Numbered from the stretch's first letter, positions 36,138 through 44,565 are shown. The stretch is DNA of 64,000 nt from an uncultured Lachnospiraceae bacterium (GCA_910585905.1 CAJUID010000002.1:142567-206566); one strand, 5' to 3'. Notes: generated by a model not told the origin, from the letters alone. Program-made: numbers and translations.

Positions 36138-37595
36138 ATGTTATATATTGGGGTAGACCTTGGAACTTCTGCAGTGAAGTTATTATTGATGGATGGGGCT
36201 GGTAAGATACATAAAATGGTATCAAAAGAATATCCATTATATTTTCCGCAATCTGGGTGGTCAGAGCAAAGGCCGGAGGACTGGTTTGTACAGTCTATGG
36301 CTGGGATCAGAGAATTGACAGAGGCATGCAGGAAAGAAGAGATTGCAGGGATTAGTTTTGGCGGGCAGATGCATGGATTAGTTACTTTGGATAAGAACGA
36401 TAGGGTGATACGTCCGGCAATCTTGTGGAATGATGGGCGAACTGGCGAGGAGACAGATTATCTTAATCAAGCGATTGGCAAAGAAAAGTTGTCAGATTAC
36501 ACTGCAAACATTGCTTTTGCAGGATTTACCGCACCGAAACTTCTTTGGATGAAGAAGCATGAGCCGGAAAATTTTGCAAAAATAGCTAAGATTATGCTTC
36601 CAAAGGACTATCTGGCGTATCGTTTGTCTGGCGCATTCTGTACAGATGTATCGGATGCCAGTGGTATGCTTCTTTTGGATGTAAAAAATAGGCGCTGGTC
36701 AAAAGAGATGCTTGAAATATGTGGGGTCCGGGAGGAACAATTGCCAAGATTGTATGAGAGTTATGAGGCTGTGGGAACATTAAAGCCAGAGATTGCGAAG
36801 GAGCTTGGGTTGCCGCAGGCTGTTAAGGTAGTTGCAGGGGCTGGAGACAATGCGGCAGCAGCGGTCGGTACTGGGACAGTTGGTGATGGAATGTGCAATC
36901 TTTCCTTGGGAACATCCGGCACGATTTTTATTTCTAGTGAAAAATTTGGTGTGGATGAAAACAATGCGCTGCATTCTTTTGCCCATGCGGATGGGAATTA
37001 CCATCTAATGGGGTGTATGTTAAGTGCAGCGTCCTGCAATAAATGGTGGAGTGAGGAAATTTTAAAGACGGATGATTTTGGTGCGGAGCAGGCGGGCATT
37101 ACAAAGCTTGGAGAAAATAACGTATTTTATCTTCCTTATTTAATGGGTGAGCGTTCTCCGCACAATAATCCAGATGCGAGGGCAATGTTTATTGGTATGT
37201 CCATGGATACAGCAAGGGAAGATATGACGCAGGCAGTGTTGGAAGGAGTTGCATTTGGGCTGCGGGATTCTCTTGAAATAGCAAGAAGCCTTGGAATCCA
37301 GATAGAGCGCACCAAAATCTGCGGCGGCGGGGCAAAAAGTGTGCTGTGGAAGAAGATTATTGCAAATGTAATGAATATAAAAGTGGATGTAATTGAAAGC
37401 GAGGAAGGCCCGGCTCTTGGCGGTGCGATGCTGGCTGCAGTTGGCTGTGGGGAATATCCAGATGTGAAAACAGCTGCAGATAAAATTGTTAAGGTGATAG
37501 ATACGGTTGAGCCGGAACCAGGGCTGGTACAGAAATATGAAGAAAGATACCAGAAATTTAAAAAGATTTATCCGGCAGTCAAAGGATTGTTCTAA
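36138..37595 (+). CDS. xylB: Xylulokinase (FGGY family)
   Basis: The 485-residue protein begins MLYIGVDLGTSAVKLLLMD (ATPase phosphate-1 motif). It carries FGGQMHGLV, ILWNDGRT, LPKDYLAYRLSG, NLSLGTSGTIF and CGGGAKSVLWKKI, the blocks of XylB, which phosphorylates D-xylulose to feed the pentose phosphate pathway. Length is standard. GAGGAG lies 8 bases before the ATG at 36138. No xylose isomerase or transporter gene is next to it, so it may serve other pentose routes. It is probably monocistronic. Confidence 0.88.
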   Translation: MLYIGVDLGTSAVKLLLMDGAGKIHKMVSKEYPLYFPQSGWSEQRPEDWFVQSMAGIRELTEACRKEEIAGISFGGQMHGLVTLDKNDRVIRPAILWNDGRTGEETDYLNQAIGKEKLSDYTANIAFAGFTAPKLLWMKKHEPENFAKIAKIMLPKDYLAYRLSGAFCTDVSDASGMLLLDVKNRRWSKEMLEICGVREEQLPRLYESYEAVGTLKPEIAKELGLPQAVKVVAGAGDNAAAAVGTGTVGDGMCNLSLGTSGTIFISSEKFGVDENNALHSFAHADGNYHLMGCMLSAASCNKWWSEEILKTDDFGAEQAGITKLGENNVFYLPYLMGERSPHNNPDARAMFIGMSMDTAREDMTQAVLEGVAFGLRDSLEIARSLGIQIERTKICGGGAKSVLWKKIIANVMNIKVDVIESEEGPALGGAMLAAVGCGEYPDVKTAADKIVKVIDTVEPEPGLVQKYEERYQKFKKIYPAVKGLF

Positions 37596-37752
37596 AAGAA
37601 GGCGGCTAATTTGAGAGTTGCAGGTAAGTAAAAAACATGATAAAATAGGGATGCTATATTTCGGCATTGCATAAAACTTATAAAATGATTTCAATATAGG
37701 ATTTTATCTGCAACAAGAAAAATTTTAAGTATAATATAAAGGAGACGTATTT

Positions 37753-38103
37753 ATGGCTTTATTAGATGAATTAAAGGCTCTGGATGTCAATGTTGATGAG
37801 GGACTAGAACGCATGATGGGGAATTCCTCTCTTTATGAGAGAATGCTTGTTAAATTTGTTAAAGTAATGAATGATCTGGAGGTTAGCCCGGATTTTGACA
37901 ATAATGATTATGCAGAAATTATTGAAAAGACACATACTATTAAAGGGGCTTCAGGGAATCTTTCTGTCACACCAGTGTATGAGGCATACACAGAAATCGT
38001 AAACTTATTGCGCAGTGATAAGCCAGAGGAGGCAAAGGAGATACTAAGGAATATTTTGCCTGTTCAGAAGGAAATCCTTGCTTGTATTGAAAAATACGTA
38101 TGA
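37753..38103 (+). CDS. Histidine phosphotransfer (HPt) protein
   Basis: The 116-residue helical protein has the HPt core EKTHTIKGASGNLSVT, the phosphorylatable His being residue 59, followed by a second helix pair. No other domain is present, so it acts as a phosphate shuttle. AAAGGAG precedes the ATG. The receiver-HD-GYP gene begins 45 bases downstream, and the two probably act together. Donor kinases could be the hybrid kinases at 19262-24531, which is a guess. Confidence 0.85.
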   Translation: MALLDELKALDVNVDEGLERMMGNSSLYERMLVKFVKVMNDLEVSPDFDNNDYAEIIEKTHTIKGASGNLSVTPVYEAYTEIVNLLRSDKPEEAKEILRNILPVQKEILACIEKYV

Positions 38104-38148
38104 TATTTATTTAGTTTATAGGAATGATTAGTTTTAGGGAGATTTTTA

Positions 38149-39189
38149 ATGAGTGAAAGTAGAGCAACAATATTAATTGTAGATGATGTTGAAATTAACC
38201 GTACGATTCTGGCAGAAGTTTTTAAAGATGATTATAATATCTTAGAAGCGGATAATGGGCTGGATGCAATTGAAATGATTAATGGAAACTATGGTATTTC
38301 TGCTGTTCTATTGGATTTAATTATGCCAGGGATTAATGGACTTGAGGTACTAAAGGAGATGAATAAAAGCGGGACAATAGAAAATATCCCTGTTTTTTTA
38401 ATTACTGCAGCAGAAAGCACGAAGGCGTTGATGGAAGGATATCAGCTTGGTGCAGTTGATGTTATCTCAAAACCATTTATGCCAAATTTCATGAAGTGCC
38501 GAATTAACAATATTATTGAGTTATATGAACACAGAAATAAATTGGAGCACATCGTGGCGGAGCAGGTGGAGCGCCTAAATAGCTTAAATCAGTCTATGGT
38601 GGAGACTCTTGCGACAGTTATCGAGTTTAGGGACTGTGAATCTGGTGAACATGTTAAGAGGATCGGGAGGTTGACCAAGATTTTGATGACGCAGGTGAGT
38701 GAGATGTATCCAGAACATCATTTACCGAAGAAGGAAATTGATAAGATTGTGACCTCTTCTATTTTGCATGACGTAGGAAAGATTTCGATACCAGACCGAA
38801 TTCTGAATAAGCCTGGAAGGTTGACGGAGGAAGAATTTGAGATTATGAAACAGCACACTGTAAAAGGGTGTGAGATTCTTCAAAATATACCGGATATTAT
38901 TGATGAAGGGGTATATAAATATAGTTATGATATCTGCCGCCATCATCATGAGCGCTGGGATGGAAGAGGCTATCCAGATGGCTTAAGCGGTGATGATATA
39001 TCAATCTGGGCACAAGTTGTATCCGTTGCCGATGTATATGATGCACTGACTGCGGAGAGAGTGTATAAAAAGGCATTTTCCCATGAAAAAGCGGTACAGA
39101 TGATACATGATGGGGAATGCGGTACGTTTAGCCCTAAGCTTCTAAAGGCATTTGATGAAGTTTTAGATGAGATTATTGTAAAAAAATAA
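38149..39189 (+). CDS. Response regulator with HD-GYP phosphodiesterase output
   Basis: The 346-residue protein has an N-terminal receiver (1-125; DDVE, Asp in VLLDLIMPG, Lys in ISKPF) and an HD-GYP domain (about 150-340): HDVGKISIPDRILNKPG, CRHHHERWDGRGYPDG and the ADVYDALTAER motif. HD-GYP proteins hydrolyse cyclic di-GMP (or related dinucleotides), and all expected metal ligands are seen. AGGGAG precedes the ATG. Phosphate probably comes from the adjacent HPt protein. A diguanylate cyclase gene at 42717 provides the opposing activity. Confidence 0.9.
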   Translation: MSESRATILIVDDVEINRTILAEVFKDDYNILEADNGLDAIEMINGNYGISAVLLDLIMPGINGLEVLKEMNKSGTIENIPVFLITAAESTKALMEGYQLGAVDVISKPFMPNFMKCRINNIIELYEHRNKLEHIVAEQVERLNSLNQSMVETLATVIEFRDCESGEHVKRIGRLTKILMTQVSEMYPEHHLPKKEIDKIVTSSILHDVGKISIPDRILNKPGRLTEEEFEIMKQHTVKGCEILQNIPDIIDEGVYKYSYDICRHHHERWDGRGYPDGLSGDDISIWAQVVSVADVYDALTAERVYKKAFSHEKAVQMIHDGECGTFSPKLLKAFDEVLDEIIVKK

Positions 39190-39233
39190 GAAACTATGGA
39201 ATGTATTCTGCAAAAAATGCACCGTCTGTGCTG

Positions 39234-39253
39234 AAAAAGCTTACGGCTTTTTT
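39234..39253 (+). terminator. Intrinsic terminator after the HD-GYP gene
   Basis: AAAAAGC-ttacg-GCTTTTTT forms a compact hairpin with a T run. It lies inside a wider, weaker pairing of CCGT and ACGG. Confidence 0.6.
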
Positions 39254-39305
39254 GCAGCTAACACAGTACGGAGAGATTTTTTGTAAGTTAATAAAGTGAA
39301 ACATT

Positions 39306-39383
39306 CCGCGCGCTGTCGCCAAGTGCAAAGGACTTTTAAGTCCTTGTAAGCTTTGCGTGTGGTTTGTTGCGTACGCGAGAATA
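39306..39383 (-). repeat. Decayed relative of the 144-bp repeat
   Basis: Read on the minus strand it starts TTTATTCTCGCGTACGCAAC, continues with ACGCAAAGCTTAC and ends CTTGGCGACAGCGCGCGG, in the order of the left half of the 144-bp repeat (CGAAGCAACGAGCC...TTGGCGACTGCCGCG). The middle hairpin differs and contains AAGGACTTTTAAGTCCTT. Confidence 0.5.
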
Positions 39384-39425
39384 AAGCCCTGCACGTCTTT
39401 TGATTTTGATGAGCAGGGCTTTATT
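39380..39425. terminator. Bidirectional terminator between HD-GYP and MATE genes
   Basis: AATAAAGCCCTGC (39380-39392) and GCAGGGCTTTATT (39413-39425) form a 13-bp perfect stem with T-rich ends on either strand. Confidence 0.75.
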
Positions 39426-39444
39426 CATTGTACTAGTTTAAGTA

Positions 39445-40785
39445 TCAATAATGATAGATTTTTCGCTTTTTTGCGAAGAATGTAAAAGTTACACATAATG
39501 CCAATAGTTCAGAAACAACAATTGCAAGCCATATTCCATCAATACCAAGAATGGTTGGCAGAATCAGAACGATACTCGTCTGGAATATTAATGTCCGCAG
39601 GAAGGAAATTGCCGCAGACACAGCCCCATCACTGAGGGCAGTAAAAAATGACGATCCCCAGATATTGATTCCCATGATAAAGAAAGCGAGGCAGTATAGC
39701 CTGAAACCATGGCAGGTCATTTCATACAGTTTTTCATCGTAGCTTGTAAAAATTTTGACAAGCGGCGAGGAAAGTAGTTCTGCCAATATTGTTAAAATAA
39801 TGCCTGCAGAAGCAACCAGGGTCAAACTTTTCTTAAACAGGTTCTTTAACTCATCATGATTGCCAGCTCCATAGTGATATCCTGTAATCGGAGCGCTTCC
39901 TATCGAATAGCCGAAAAAGATTGCCATAAAAATGAAATTGACATACATTATAACTCCATATGCCGCAACACCGTTTTCGCCAGCTAACTTCATAAGTTGG
40001 AAGTTGTATAAAATATTTACAATAGATGCAGAAAGATTGGTAACCATCTCAGAGGAACCATTTGTGCAGGTTTTCAAAAAAATCTTTCTATTAAATTTTG
40101 TTTTTGTCAGGTGCAGCAAGCTGCTGTTTTTTCTTGCAAAATAGAAAATAGGCACGATACCGCCAACAATCTCTCCCAGTCCGGTAGCAATGGCGGCTCC
40201 GGCGATTCCCCAGTGAAAGACAGCAATAAATAAAAAATCAAAGATCATATTTGTTAAACCAGAAGCAATTGACATTCTAAGGCTGAGGTCTGGTTTCTGT
40301 GCCGTAATAAAAAAGCTCTGGAAAATATTTTGCAACATAAAGGCTGGCTGTGTCACAAAAAGGATTCTGCCATAGATAACACAATTTTCCAAAAGTTCTC
40401 CATCTGCCCCAAGTAGAATAGAAATCGGACGGATAAAAATAAAACATATGGCAGAAATAGTAATGCCAATTGCAGCAGCTGCATATACGAGCATTGAAAA
40501 ATACTGGTTTGCAAGTTCATTTTTCTTTTCGCCAAGAGTTTTTGCAACAATGGCACTGCCGCCGCTTCCAATCATAAAACCGATGGTTGCAGTTCCCATC
40601 ATAATTGGCATAATTAAATTGACAGCGGCGAATGATGTTTTTCCAACAAAGTTAGAAACAAAGAAACCGTCAACAACGCTGTATAGTGATGTAAATATCA
40701 TCATTAATACTGGTGACATGACAAAACGCAGCAGTCGTTTGTAAGTAAAGTGGTCTGACAATTGTATTTTCATATATTGCACCAA
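39445..40785 (-). CDS. MATE-family multidrug efflux transporter
   Basis: The product is 446 residues from the TTG at 40785, 445 from a GTG at 40782, or 442 from the ATG at 40773; GAGG lies 4 bases before the GTG and 13 before the ATG, so the exact start is uncertain. It has twelve membrane helices and begins like NorM/DinF-type exporters (FVMSPVLMMIFTSLYSVVDG, FVSNFVGKTSFAAVNL), which use sodium or proton gradients to expel drugs and cations. An unusually long structured leader with short open frames and an intrinsic terminator lies upstream (40786-41090), suggesting that expression is induced by ribosome-stalling compounds. Confidence 0.9.
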   Translation of the reverse strand: MVQYMKIQLSDHFTYKRLLRFVMSPVLMMIFTSLYSVVDGFFVSNFVGKTSFAAVNLIMPIMMGTATIGFMIGSGGSAIVAKTLGEKKNELANQYFSMLVYAAAAIGITISAICFIFIRPISILLGADGELLENCVIYGRILFVTQPAFMLQNIFQSFFITAQKPDLSLRMSIASGLTNMIFDFLFIAVFHWGIAGAAIATGLGEIVGGIVPIFYFARKNSSLLHLTKTKFNRKIFLKTCTNGSSEMVTNLSASIVNILYNFQLMKLAGENGVAAYGVIMYVNFIFMAIFFGYSIGSAPITGYHYGAGNHDELKNLFKKSLTLVASAGIILTILAELLSSPLVKIFTSYDEKLYEMTCHGFRLYCLAFFIMGINIWGSSFFTALSDGAVSAAISFLRTLIFQTSIVLILPTILGIDGIWLAIVVSELLALCVTFTFFAKKRKIYHY

Positions 40786-40810
40786 ACCTCAAGCGAAAAA
40801 GCTTGTATTA

Positions 40811-40888
40811 TCATTTGAGGCGCAAACACACAAAGGGTGAAAGATGTGTGTTTGCATTCTGTCCTTCCATCTTTTTTCTTTCACCCAT
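40811..40888 (-). CDS. Possible leader peptide 3 of the MATE leader
   Basis: A 25-codon frame begins MGERKKMEGQ and ends VCLRLK just before the stop; the stop lies 26-38 bases before the candidate MATE starts. Arg-Leu-Lys is a (+)X(+) tripeptide, the type that arrests ribosomes in the presence of macrolides. The frame runs through two alternative pairings: GGGTGAAAGA with TCTTTCACCC, and GCAAACACAC with GTGTGTTTGC. No strong ribosome site is seen, so translation is uncertain. Confidence 0.35.
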   Translation of the reverse strand: MGERKKMEGQNANTHLSPFVCLRLK

Positions 40889-40892
40889 ACGG

Positions 40893-40925
40893 TTATGCCA
40901 GCCTTGCCAGCATAAACACTTTCAT
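40893..40925 (-). CDS. Possible leader peptide 2 of the MATE leader
   Basis: A 10-codon frame, MKVFMLARLA, lies between the terminator and leader frame 3. The ribosome site is weak. Its 3' half forms the hairpin TATGC/GCATA. Included because of its position; it may be chance. Confidence 0.2.
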   Translation of the reverse strand: MKVFMLARLA

Positions 40926-40977
40926 GGCTAAAACACCAGGCTATCGTTGTTTCGCAGTGTTACCTACCTGCACTCCT

Positions 40978-41015
40978 AAAAAAATAGGCGCCCGGTTCAA
41001 TACATAACCGAGCGC
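40978..41015 (-). terminator. Intrinsic terminator inside the MATE leader (attenuator)
   Basis: On the minus strand, GCGCTCGGTT (41015-41006) pairs with AACCGGGCGC (40997-40988): ten pairs, one G-U. It is followed by CTATTTTTTT. The 5' arm lies inside the last codons of leader frame 1, so a ribosome halted on that frame would block the stem and permit read-through into the MATE gene. Confidence 0.75.
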
Positions 41016-41050
41016 ACTCGACATCTTCTCAACATTATGACTGCGGTCAT
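40997..41050 (-). CDS. Leader peptide 1 of the MATE leader (17 codons)
   Basis: The frame encodes MTAVIMLRRCRVRSVMY. GGAG lies 5 bases before the ATG, and the transcript start is expected about 35 bases upstream. The centre holds overlapping Arg-X-Arg motifs (RCR and RVR), which are known to stall macrolide-bound ribosomes in Erm-type leader peptides. The stop codon falls in the loop of the terminator at 40978-41015. Translation and drug response are inferred. Confidence 0.65.
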   Translation of the reverse strand: MTAVIMLRRCRVRSVMY

Positions 41051-41089
41051 AAGTTCTCCGATGAGTTCTATTCTGTTCAAGTGTTACAG

Positions 41090-41118
41090 ATATTACCTTA
41101 TATCTTTGGATTTGTCAA
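41090..41118 (-). promoter_or_regulatory. Promoter of the MATE leader
   Basis: On the minus strand, TTGACA (41118-41113), 17 bases, TAATAT (41095-41090). It points to the MATE leader and lies directly beside the large near-palindrome that ends at 41157. Confidence 0.7.
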
Positions 41119-41156
41119 TACATTGATATTTTGTTTTTCCATTTTTTTAAAGAGGA

Positions 41157-41672
41157 TAATCTGATGTTATTGATAGGCAGTGGAGTTTTGCCAATTTTAC
41201 TCTGTGATTGCATGATGATCCAAAAAACTTCAGGTGGAACAACCAGGAATGCAGCCTCATCGCCAGACAACTAGCTTTGATAGAAGGTCTTTGCTTTGTA
41301 AAACTTCGATGGAATATGCGCCCCGAAGCATGTCTAAGCGGCATGTAGCAGTGTGCTATGTTTTCCTAGAAGGCACGCTTCCGCTACGCAGAGGCACGTA
41401 ACGGTGCATAATATCCTGCAAAGCAGAATATAAGCACCGACGGCCTCTGAGTGCCTCTACGAAAAACATAGCACACTACTGCATTGCCGTAAGTTTGCGA
41501 AAGGGGCGCATAAATCATTCATCGAAGTTTGCAAAGGCATTAGACCTTCTTCAAAGCGTAGCGTTGCCAGATGAGGCTGCATTTCCTGATTGTTCCATTT
41601 AAATTTTAAATGAAAATCATGTACACAGAGTAAAATTGGCAAAATATCTGTGTTATCAATAACATTAGATTA
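41157..41672. repeat. 516-bp near-palindrome made of two inverted diverged copies
   Basis: The left end, TAATCTGATGTTATTGATA, and the right end, TATCAATAACATTAGATTA, are inverted with one mismatch. Going inward, the blocks TTTTGCCAATTTTACTCTGTG, GGAACAA-CAGGAA-TGCAGCCTCATC, GAAGGTCT, AACTTCGATG, TATGCGCCCC and GTGTGCTATGTTTT (each written as the left-arm form) recur in the same order on the opposite strand of the right arm. The centre is CTGC-aaa-GCAG at 41416-41426. No gene is recognised in either arm. It occupies the gap between the DJ-1-like gene and the MATE leader. Confidence 0.75.
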
Positions 41673-41711
41673 TTCCCTTTTAAAAATGGGGAAAGTTAAA
41701 AATGATATAGT

Positions 41712-42275
41712 TTAATTATCATAATTGTCATTATATATTATTTTTTCTAATATTGTGTCTGCTGTCTCTTTATTTTTAAAACGTTCTATAATAGCCGCGG
41801 CAAATTCAATTGTTGTCCCAGCGCCGCGCGAGGTAATAAAGATACCATCAACAACAACTGGCTGTTTCATATAGGAAGCATTGGTAAGTTTCTCCGCAAA
41901 ATCAGGATAACATGTGGCTTTACATCCATTGTATAGTCCGAGTTCATCATAAATAGTCGGGGCAGCACAGATTGCGGAGAGCCATTTTCCTTCTGCGGCA
42001 AATTTTTTGATTTGGTCAGTAAGCGGCTTGCAAGCCAAAAGGTTTGGCGTACCTGGAATTCCGCCAGGAAGCACTATCATTTTGGCGCTGTCAAAATCAG
42101 CATCTTTTAAAAGGACATCCGCTTTAATCGTTACGTTATGTGAACTTATTACTTCTAATGAATCTGTGATAGACACCATATCTATCTCAATCCCGCTGCG
42201 GCGCAGCAGATCAACAACTGTCAGCATTTCTACTTCTTCATATCCCGGTGCTAAAAAAATTAATACTTGAGCCAT
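41712..42275 (-). CDS. DJ-1/PfpI family protein
   Basis: The 187-residue protein starts at the ATG at 42275, 8 bases after GGAGG. It has the DJ-1 fold markers GYEEVEMLTVVDLLRRSGI (Glu contacting the nucleophile), VLPGGIPG and the nucleophile elbow AICAAP with the reactive Cys. Members act as glyoxalase-III-like or chaperone-like stress proteins, or as amidases; the present sequence resembles the YajL/DJ-1 branch. It is monocistronic; the large near-palindrome lies just past its stop. Confidence 0.87.
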   Translation of the reverse strand: MAQVLIFLAPGYEEVEMLTVVDLLRRSGIEIDMVSITDSLEVISSHNVTIKADVLLKDADFDSAKMIVLPGGIPGTPNLLACKPLTDQIKKFAAEGKWLSAICAAPTIYDELGLYNGCKATCYPDFAEKLTNASYMKQPVVVDGIFITSRGAGTTIEFAAAIIERFKNKETADTILEKIIYNDNYDN

Positions 42276-42716
42276 ATACATATCCTCCATTTTCAATGTT
42301 TTTCTGGTTTTGGTATGCCACAACAGCAGCATTTTTATATAGAAAAGTTTAATACAATTTTATAGGATAAGCAAGAAGAAAGACATCGCTTTCTTCACCC
42401 ACAATTAATAATATAGATAATATTCCGTATTCCGTCGAAACATATATATCCTGCCTGTACTTTCTTTTGGAATGTTCAGTTATTTTTGAAACAACAAACA
42501 TGATATAGGTCAAAGAATACAGATATGTATGATGGATAATGGAGGATAACTGAAAATTATTATCTAAATCATTCCTTGTAAATTTCAAAAAAATCAACGG
42601 TCGTTACTCTGACGTATGAACGGAAATTTCTTGTAAAAAAGGTTTAAATGTGATAACGTATGTATACAGATGGTAAATTTTACAATCAGCTATCTGCATT
42701 GGAAAGGGAGATTGGA
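42276..42716. other. Gap between the DJ-1-like gene and the diguanylate cyclase gene
   Basis: AT-rich divergent promoter region. An 82-codon open frame on the minus strand (42349-42597) has no ribosome site and no recognisable product, so I do not call it. I see no clear operator or structured RNA. Confidence 0.4.
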
Positions 42717-44363
42717 ATGAAATTTCGACATACGTTACTAATTATATTTTTATTGTTTTCCTTAGTGCCCCTCTATGCGCTTGGTGCTGTATTAATGTAC
42801 GAAAATGATAGAAATATAGAAGATGTAATGACAGAGGGACTTGAGTCAATCAGTAAAACCCAGATTCAGGATATTAAAAATTTTTGCCAGGAACGCAAAG
42901 AATATTTGGAAATGATTGGGCAATATGATATGGTAAAAGAAGCCATCTTAATTAGCCTGGATGGTACAAAAGAACTGGAGAAATCTTATCAGAAATATTT
43001 AGATAATATGTTAGATGAAAGAACGAAATCTAACTTATTTGTTTCTAATTTATTTATTTTGGATGCCGATTTTCGGATGGTATCTTCTAGCGGGGAGTAT
43101 ACTCTTGGTGAAGTTAGTACATTAAAAGATGAAGTGGACCCGAAATGCCTGAGTGGGGAATTTCTCATTAGTCAGGTATATAAACGTAGAATACGGAACA
43201 ATGAATATAGGGTTGTTGCTGCATATGCTGGTGTTTATAATGAAAAAGAGTTGATTGGATATATTGTAGAAGAAATACCAACCTCCTATTTTGATCAGTA
43301 CCGTGCCAGTGTAAATCTGTCTGCTGGAGGCACTATGTATATTACGGATGGAAATAACCAGATTATTACTGCGGGTTCCTCCGGGGAAGAGGCAAACAGG
43401 GCAAAATATATTGTAACAGAAGAAGAGCGGCGCGGTTTTAATGAGTTATGGAAAAAAATTGATTGGGAAAAGAATCCTGCTGGTTCCTTTACTTATATGG
43501 TGGATGGCAGAAAATATATTACATATTATTCCAATATTGATTATACGGATTGGACTATTCGAATAAATGGAAATTTAAGCGCGTACCACCAACGTACCCA
43601 GAAATTTCGGCAGCTCTTAATTATGTCATTGGCCATACTTACAGCTGCACTTTTGCTGGTAAACCTCTATCTGTCTAACCGGTTGACAAAACCACTTGGC
43701 CGCATTGTAAATATTTTATCTAGAGTCAGGAAAGAGCATGATTATTCGCTCCGGGTAAATAACAAGAGCAAGGATGAATTCGGCATTTTGTCACGGGAGG
43801 TTGATGAGCTGCTTTTTTATGCAGAAACAGCAGAACGGCGGGAGCAGCGCAAACAGAAACATTTGCAGCGCAGAGCTGAAAAAGATCCTTTGACAGGCAT
43901 TTATAACAAAGCGGCTATTGGAAATTATATTGAACAGACGATTGAGGGCGTAGCCCGAAACGGCGGGGATATTGTAGTTGGATTTGTAGATATTGATGAT
44001 TTCCGGGATTATAATACAAAATATGGGCATCAGGCAGGCGATGATGTGATATGTTTTGTTGCCAATTCTTTGCAGGAGCAGATTGGGAACGGCGTCGGCA
44101 GAAATGGTGGCGATGAGTTTTTGTTCTGTTTGACGCAATTTGCCGGGCGGGAAGAGATTGTATATCGTATGAAAGCTTTAGTGCAAAAGTTTAATCAAGG
44201 GTTTTATAGTGAGAAAGTCGGCAAAAATATAGCTATTCCATGTAGCATTGGGGTAACAATTGCTAAAGCTGATGAGTCAACGCACGAATCATTAATTGAA
44301 GATGCAGACGAAGCGATGTACCATGCAAAAGAAAATGGTAAAAATGGTTATTTTATACTGTAA
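42717..44363 (+). CDS. Membrane diguanylate cyclase (dCache-HAMP-GGDEF)
   Basis: The 548-residue protein starts at the ATG at 42717, 7 bases after GGGAG. A membrane helix (4-26) is followed by an external domain of about 270 residues with the dCache-like pattern, a second helix (about 300-322), a HAMP linker (RLTKPLGRIVNIL), a short coiled coil and a GGDEF domain (about 390-548) with intact GGDEF in GRNGGDEFLF. The RxxD inhibitory site is not present five residues upstream. It makes cyclic di-GMP in response to an external ligand. A terminator follows at 44380-44410. Confidence 0.9.
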   Translation: MKFRHTLLIIFLLFSLVPLYALGAVLMYENDRNIEDVMTEGLESISKTQIQDIKNFCQERKEYLEMIGQYDMVKEAILISLDGTKELEKSYQKYLDNMLDERTKSNLFVSNLFILDADFRMVSSSGEYTLGEVSTLKDEVDPKCLSGEFLISQVYKRRIRNNEYRVVAAYAGVYNEKELIGYIVEEIPTSYFDQYRASVNLSAGGTMYITDGNNQIITAGSSGEEANRAKYIVTEEERRGFNELWKKIDWEKNPAGSFTYMVDGRKYITYYSNIDYTDWTIRINGNLSAYHQRTQKFRQLLIMSLAILTAALLLVNLYLSNRLTKPLGRIVNILSRVRKEHDYSLRVNNKSKDEFGILSREVDELLFYAETAERREQRKQKHLQRRAEKDPLTGIYNKAAIGNYIEQTIEGVARNGGDIVVGFVDIDDFRDYNTKYGHQAGDDVICFVANSLQEQIGNGVGRNGGDEFLFCLTQFAGREEIVYRMKALVQKFNQGFYSEKVGKNIAIPCSIGVTIAKADESTHESLIEDADEAMYHAKENGKNGYFIL

Positions 44364-44379
44364 AAATAGTAGAGAGAAA

Positions 44380-44410
44380 TAGGGCATCGCCTCCGCGGTG
44401 CCCTATTTGC
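44380..44410 (+). terminator. Intrinsic terminator after the diguanylate cyclase gene
   Basis: TAGGGCATCG and CGGTGCCCTA-like arms around CCTC form a stem followed by TTTGC; the T run is short. Confidence 0.5.
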
Positions 44411-44421
44411 TGTAAAATGAA

Positions 44422-44565
44422 TTTATTCCCGCGAAGCAACGAGCCAAGCGCGAGCTTGCTCGCATTTGGCGACTGCCGCGAGGGTCAAATACCCCGCCCC
44501 TCTGGGGCGAACTTGCTAAAAAGAAGCTAAGTCATGCCCCGTTGCTTGCAGCGGGGTATTTGACT
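44422..44565 (+). repeat. 144-bp repeat, copy A
   Basis: Identical over all 144 bases to copy B at 48622-48765. Inner structure: a hairpin CCAAGCGCGAGC/GCTCGCATTTGG; GTCAAATACCCCGC paired with the final GCGGGGTATTTGAC; within that, CGCCCC-tct-GGGGCG and CCCCGTTGC-tt-GCAGCGGGG; and a conserved single-stranded-looking link, AACTTGCTAAAAAGAAGCT. Copies C and D differ by two and one base. It lies between the diguanylate cyclase gene and tRNA-Pro. Confidence 0.9.

Noticed and set aside
41147..41642. Open frames of about 60 codons in both arms of the near-palindrome
   Set aside because: No ribosome sites, no recognisable product, and they run on the same strand in arms that are inverted copies, so they do not encode related proteins.
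42349..42597. 82-codon frame on the minus strand between the DJ-1-like and diguanylate cyclase genes
   Set aside because: No ribosome site, no known motif, and it lies in the divergent promoter region.
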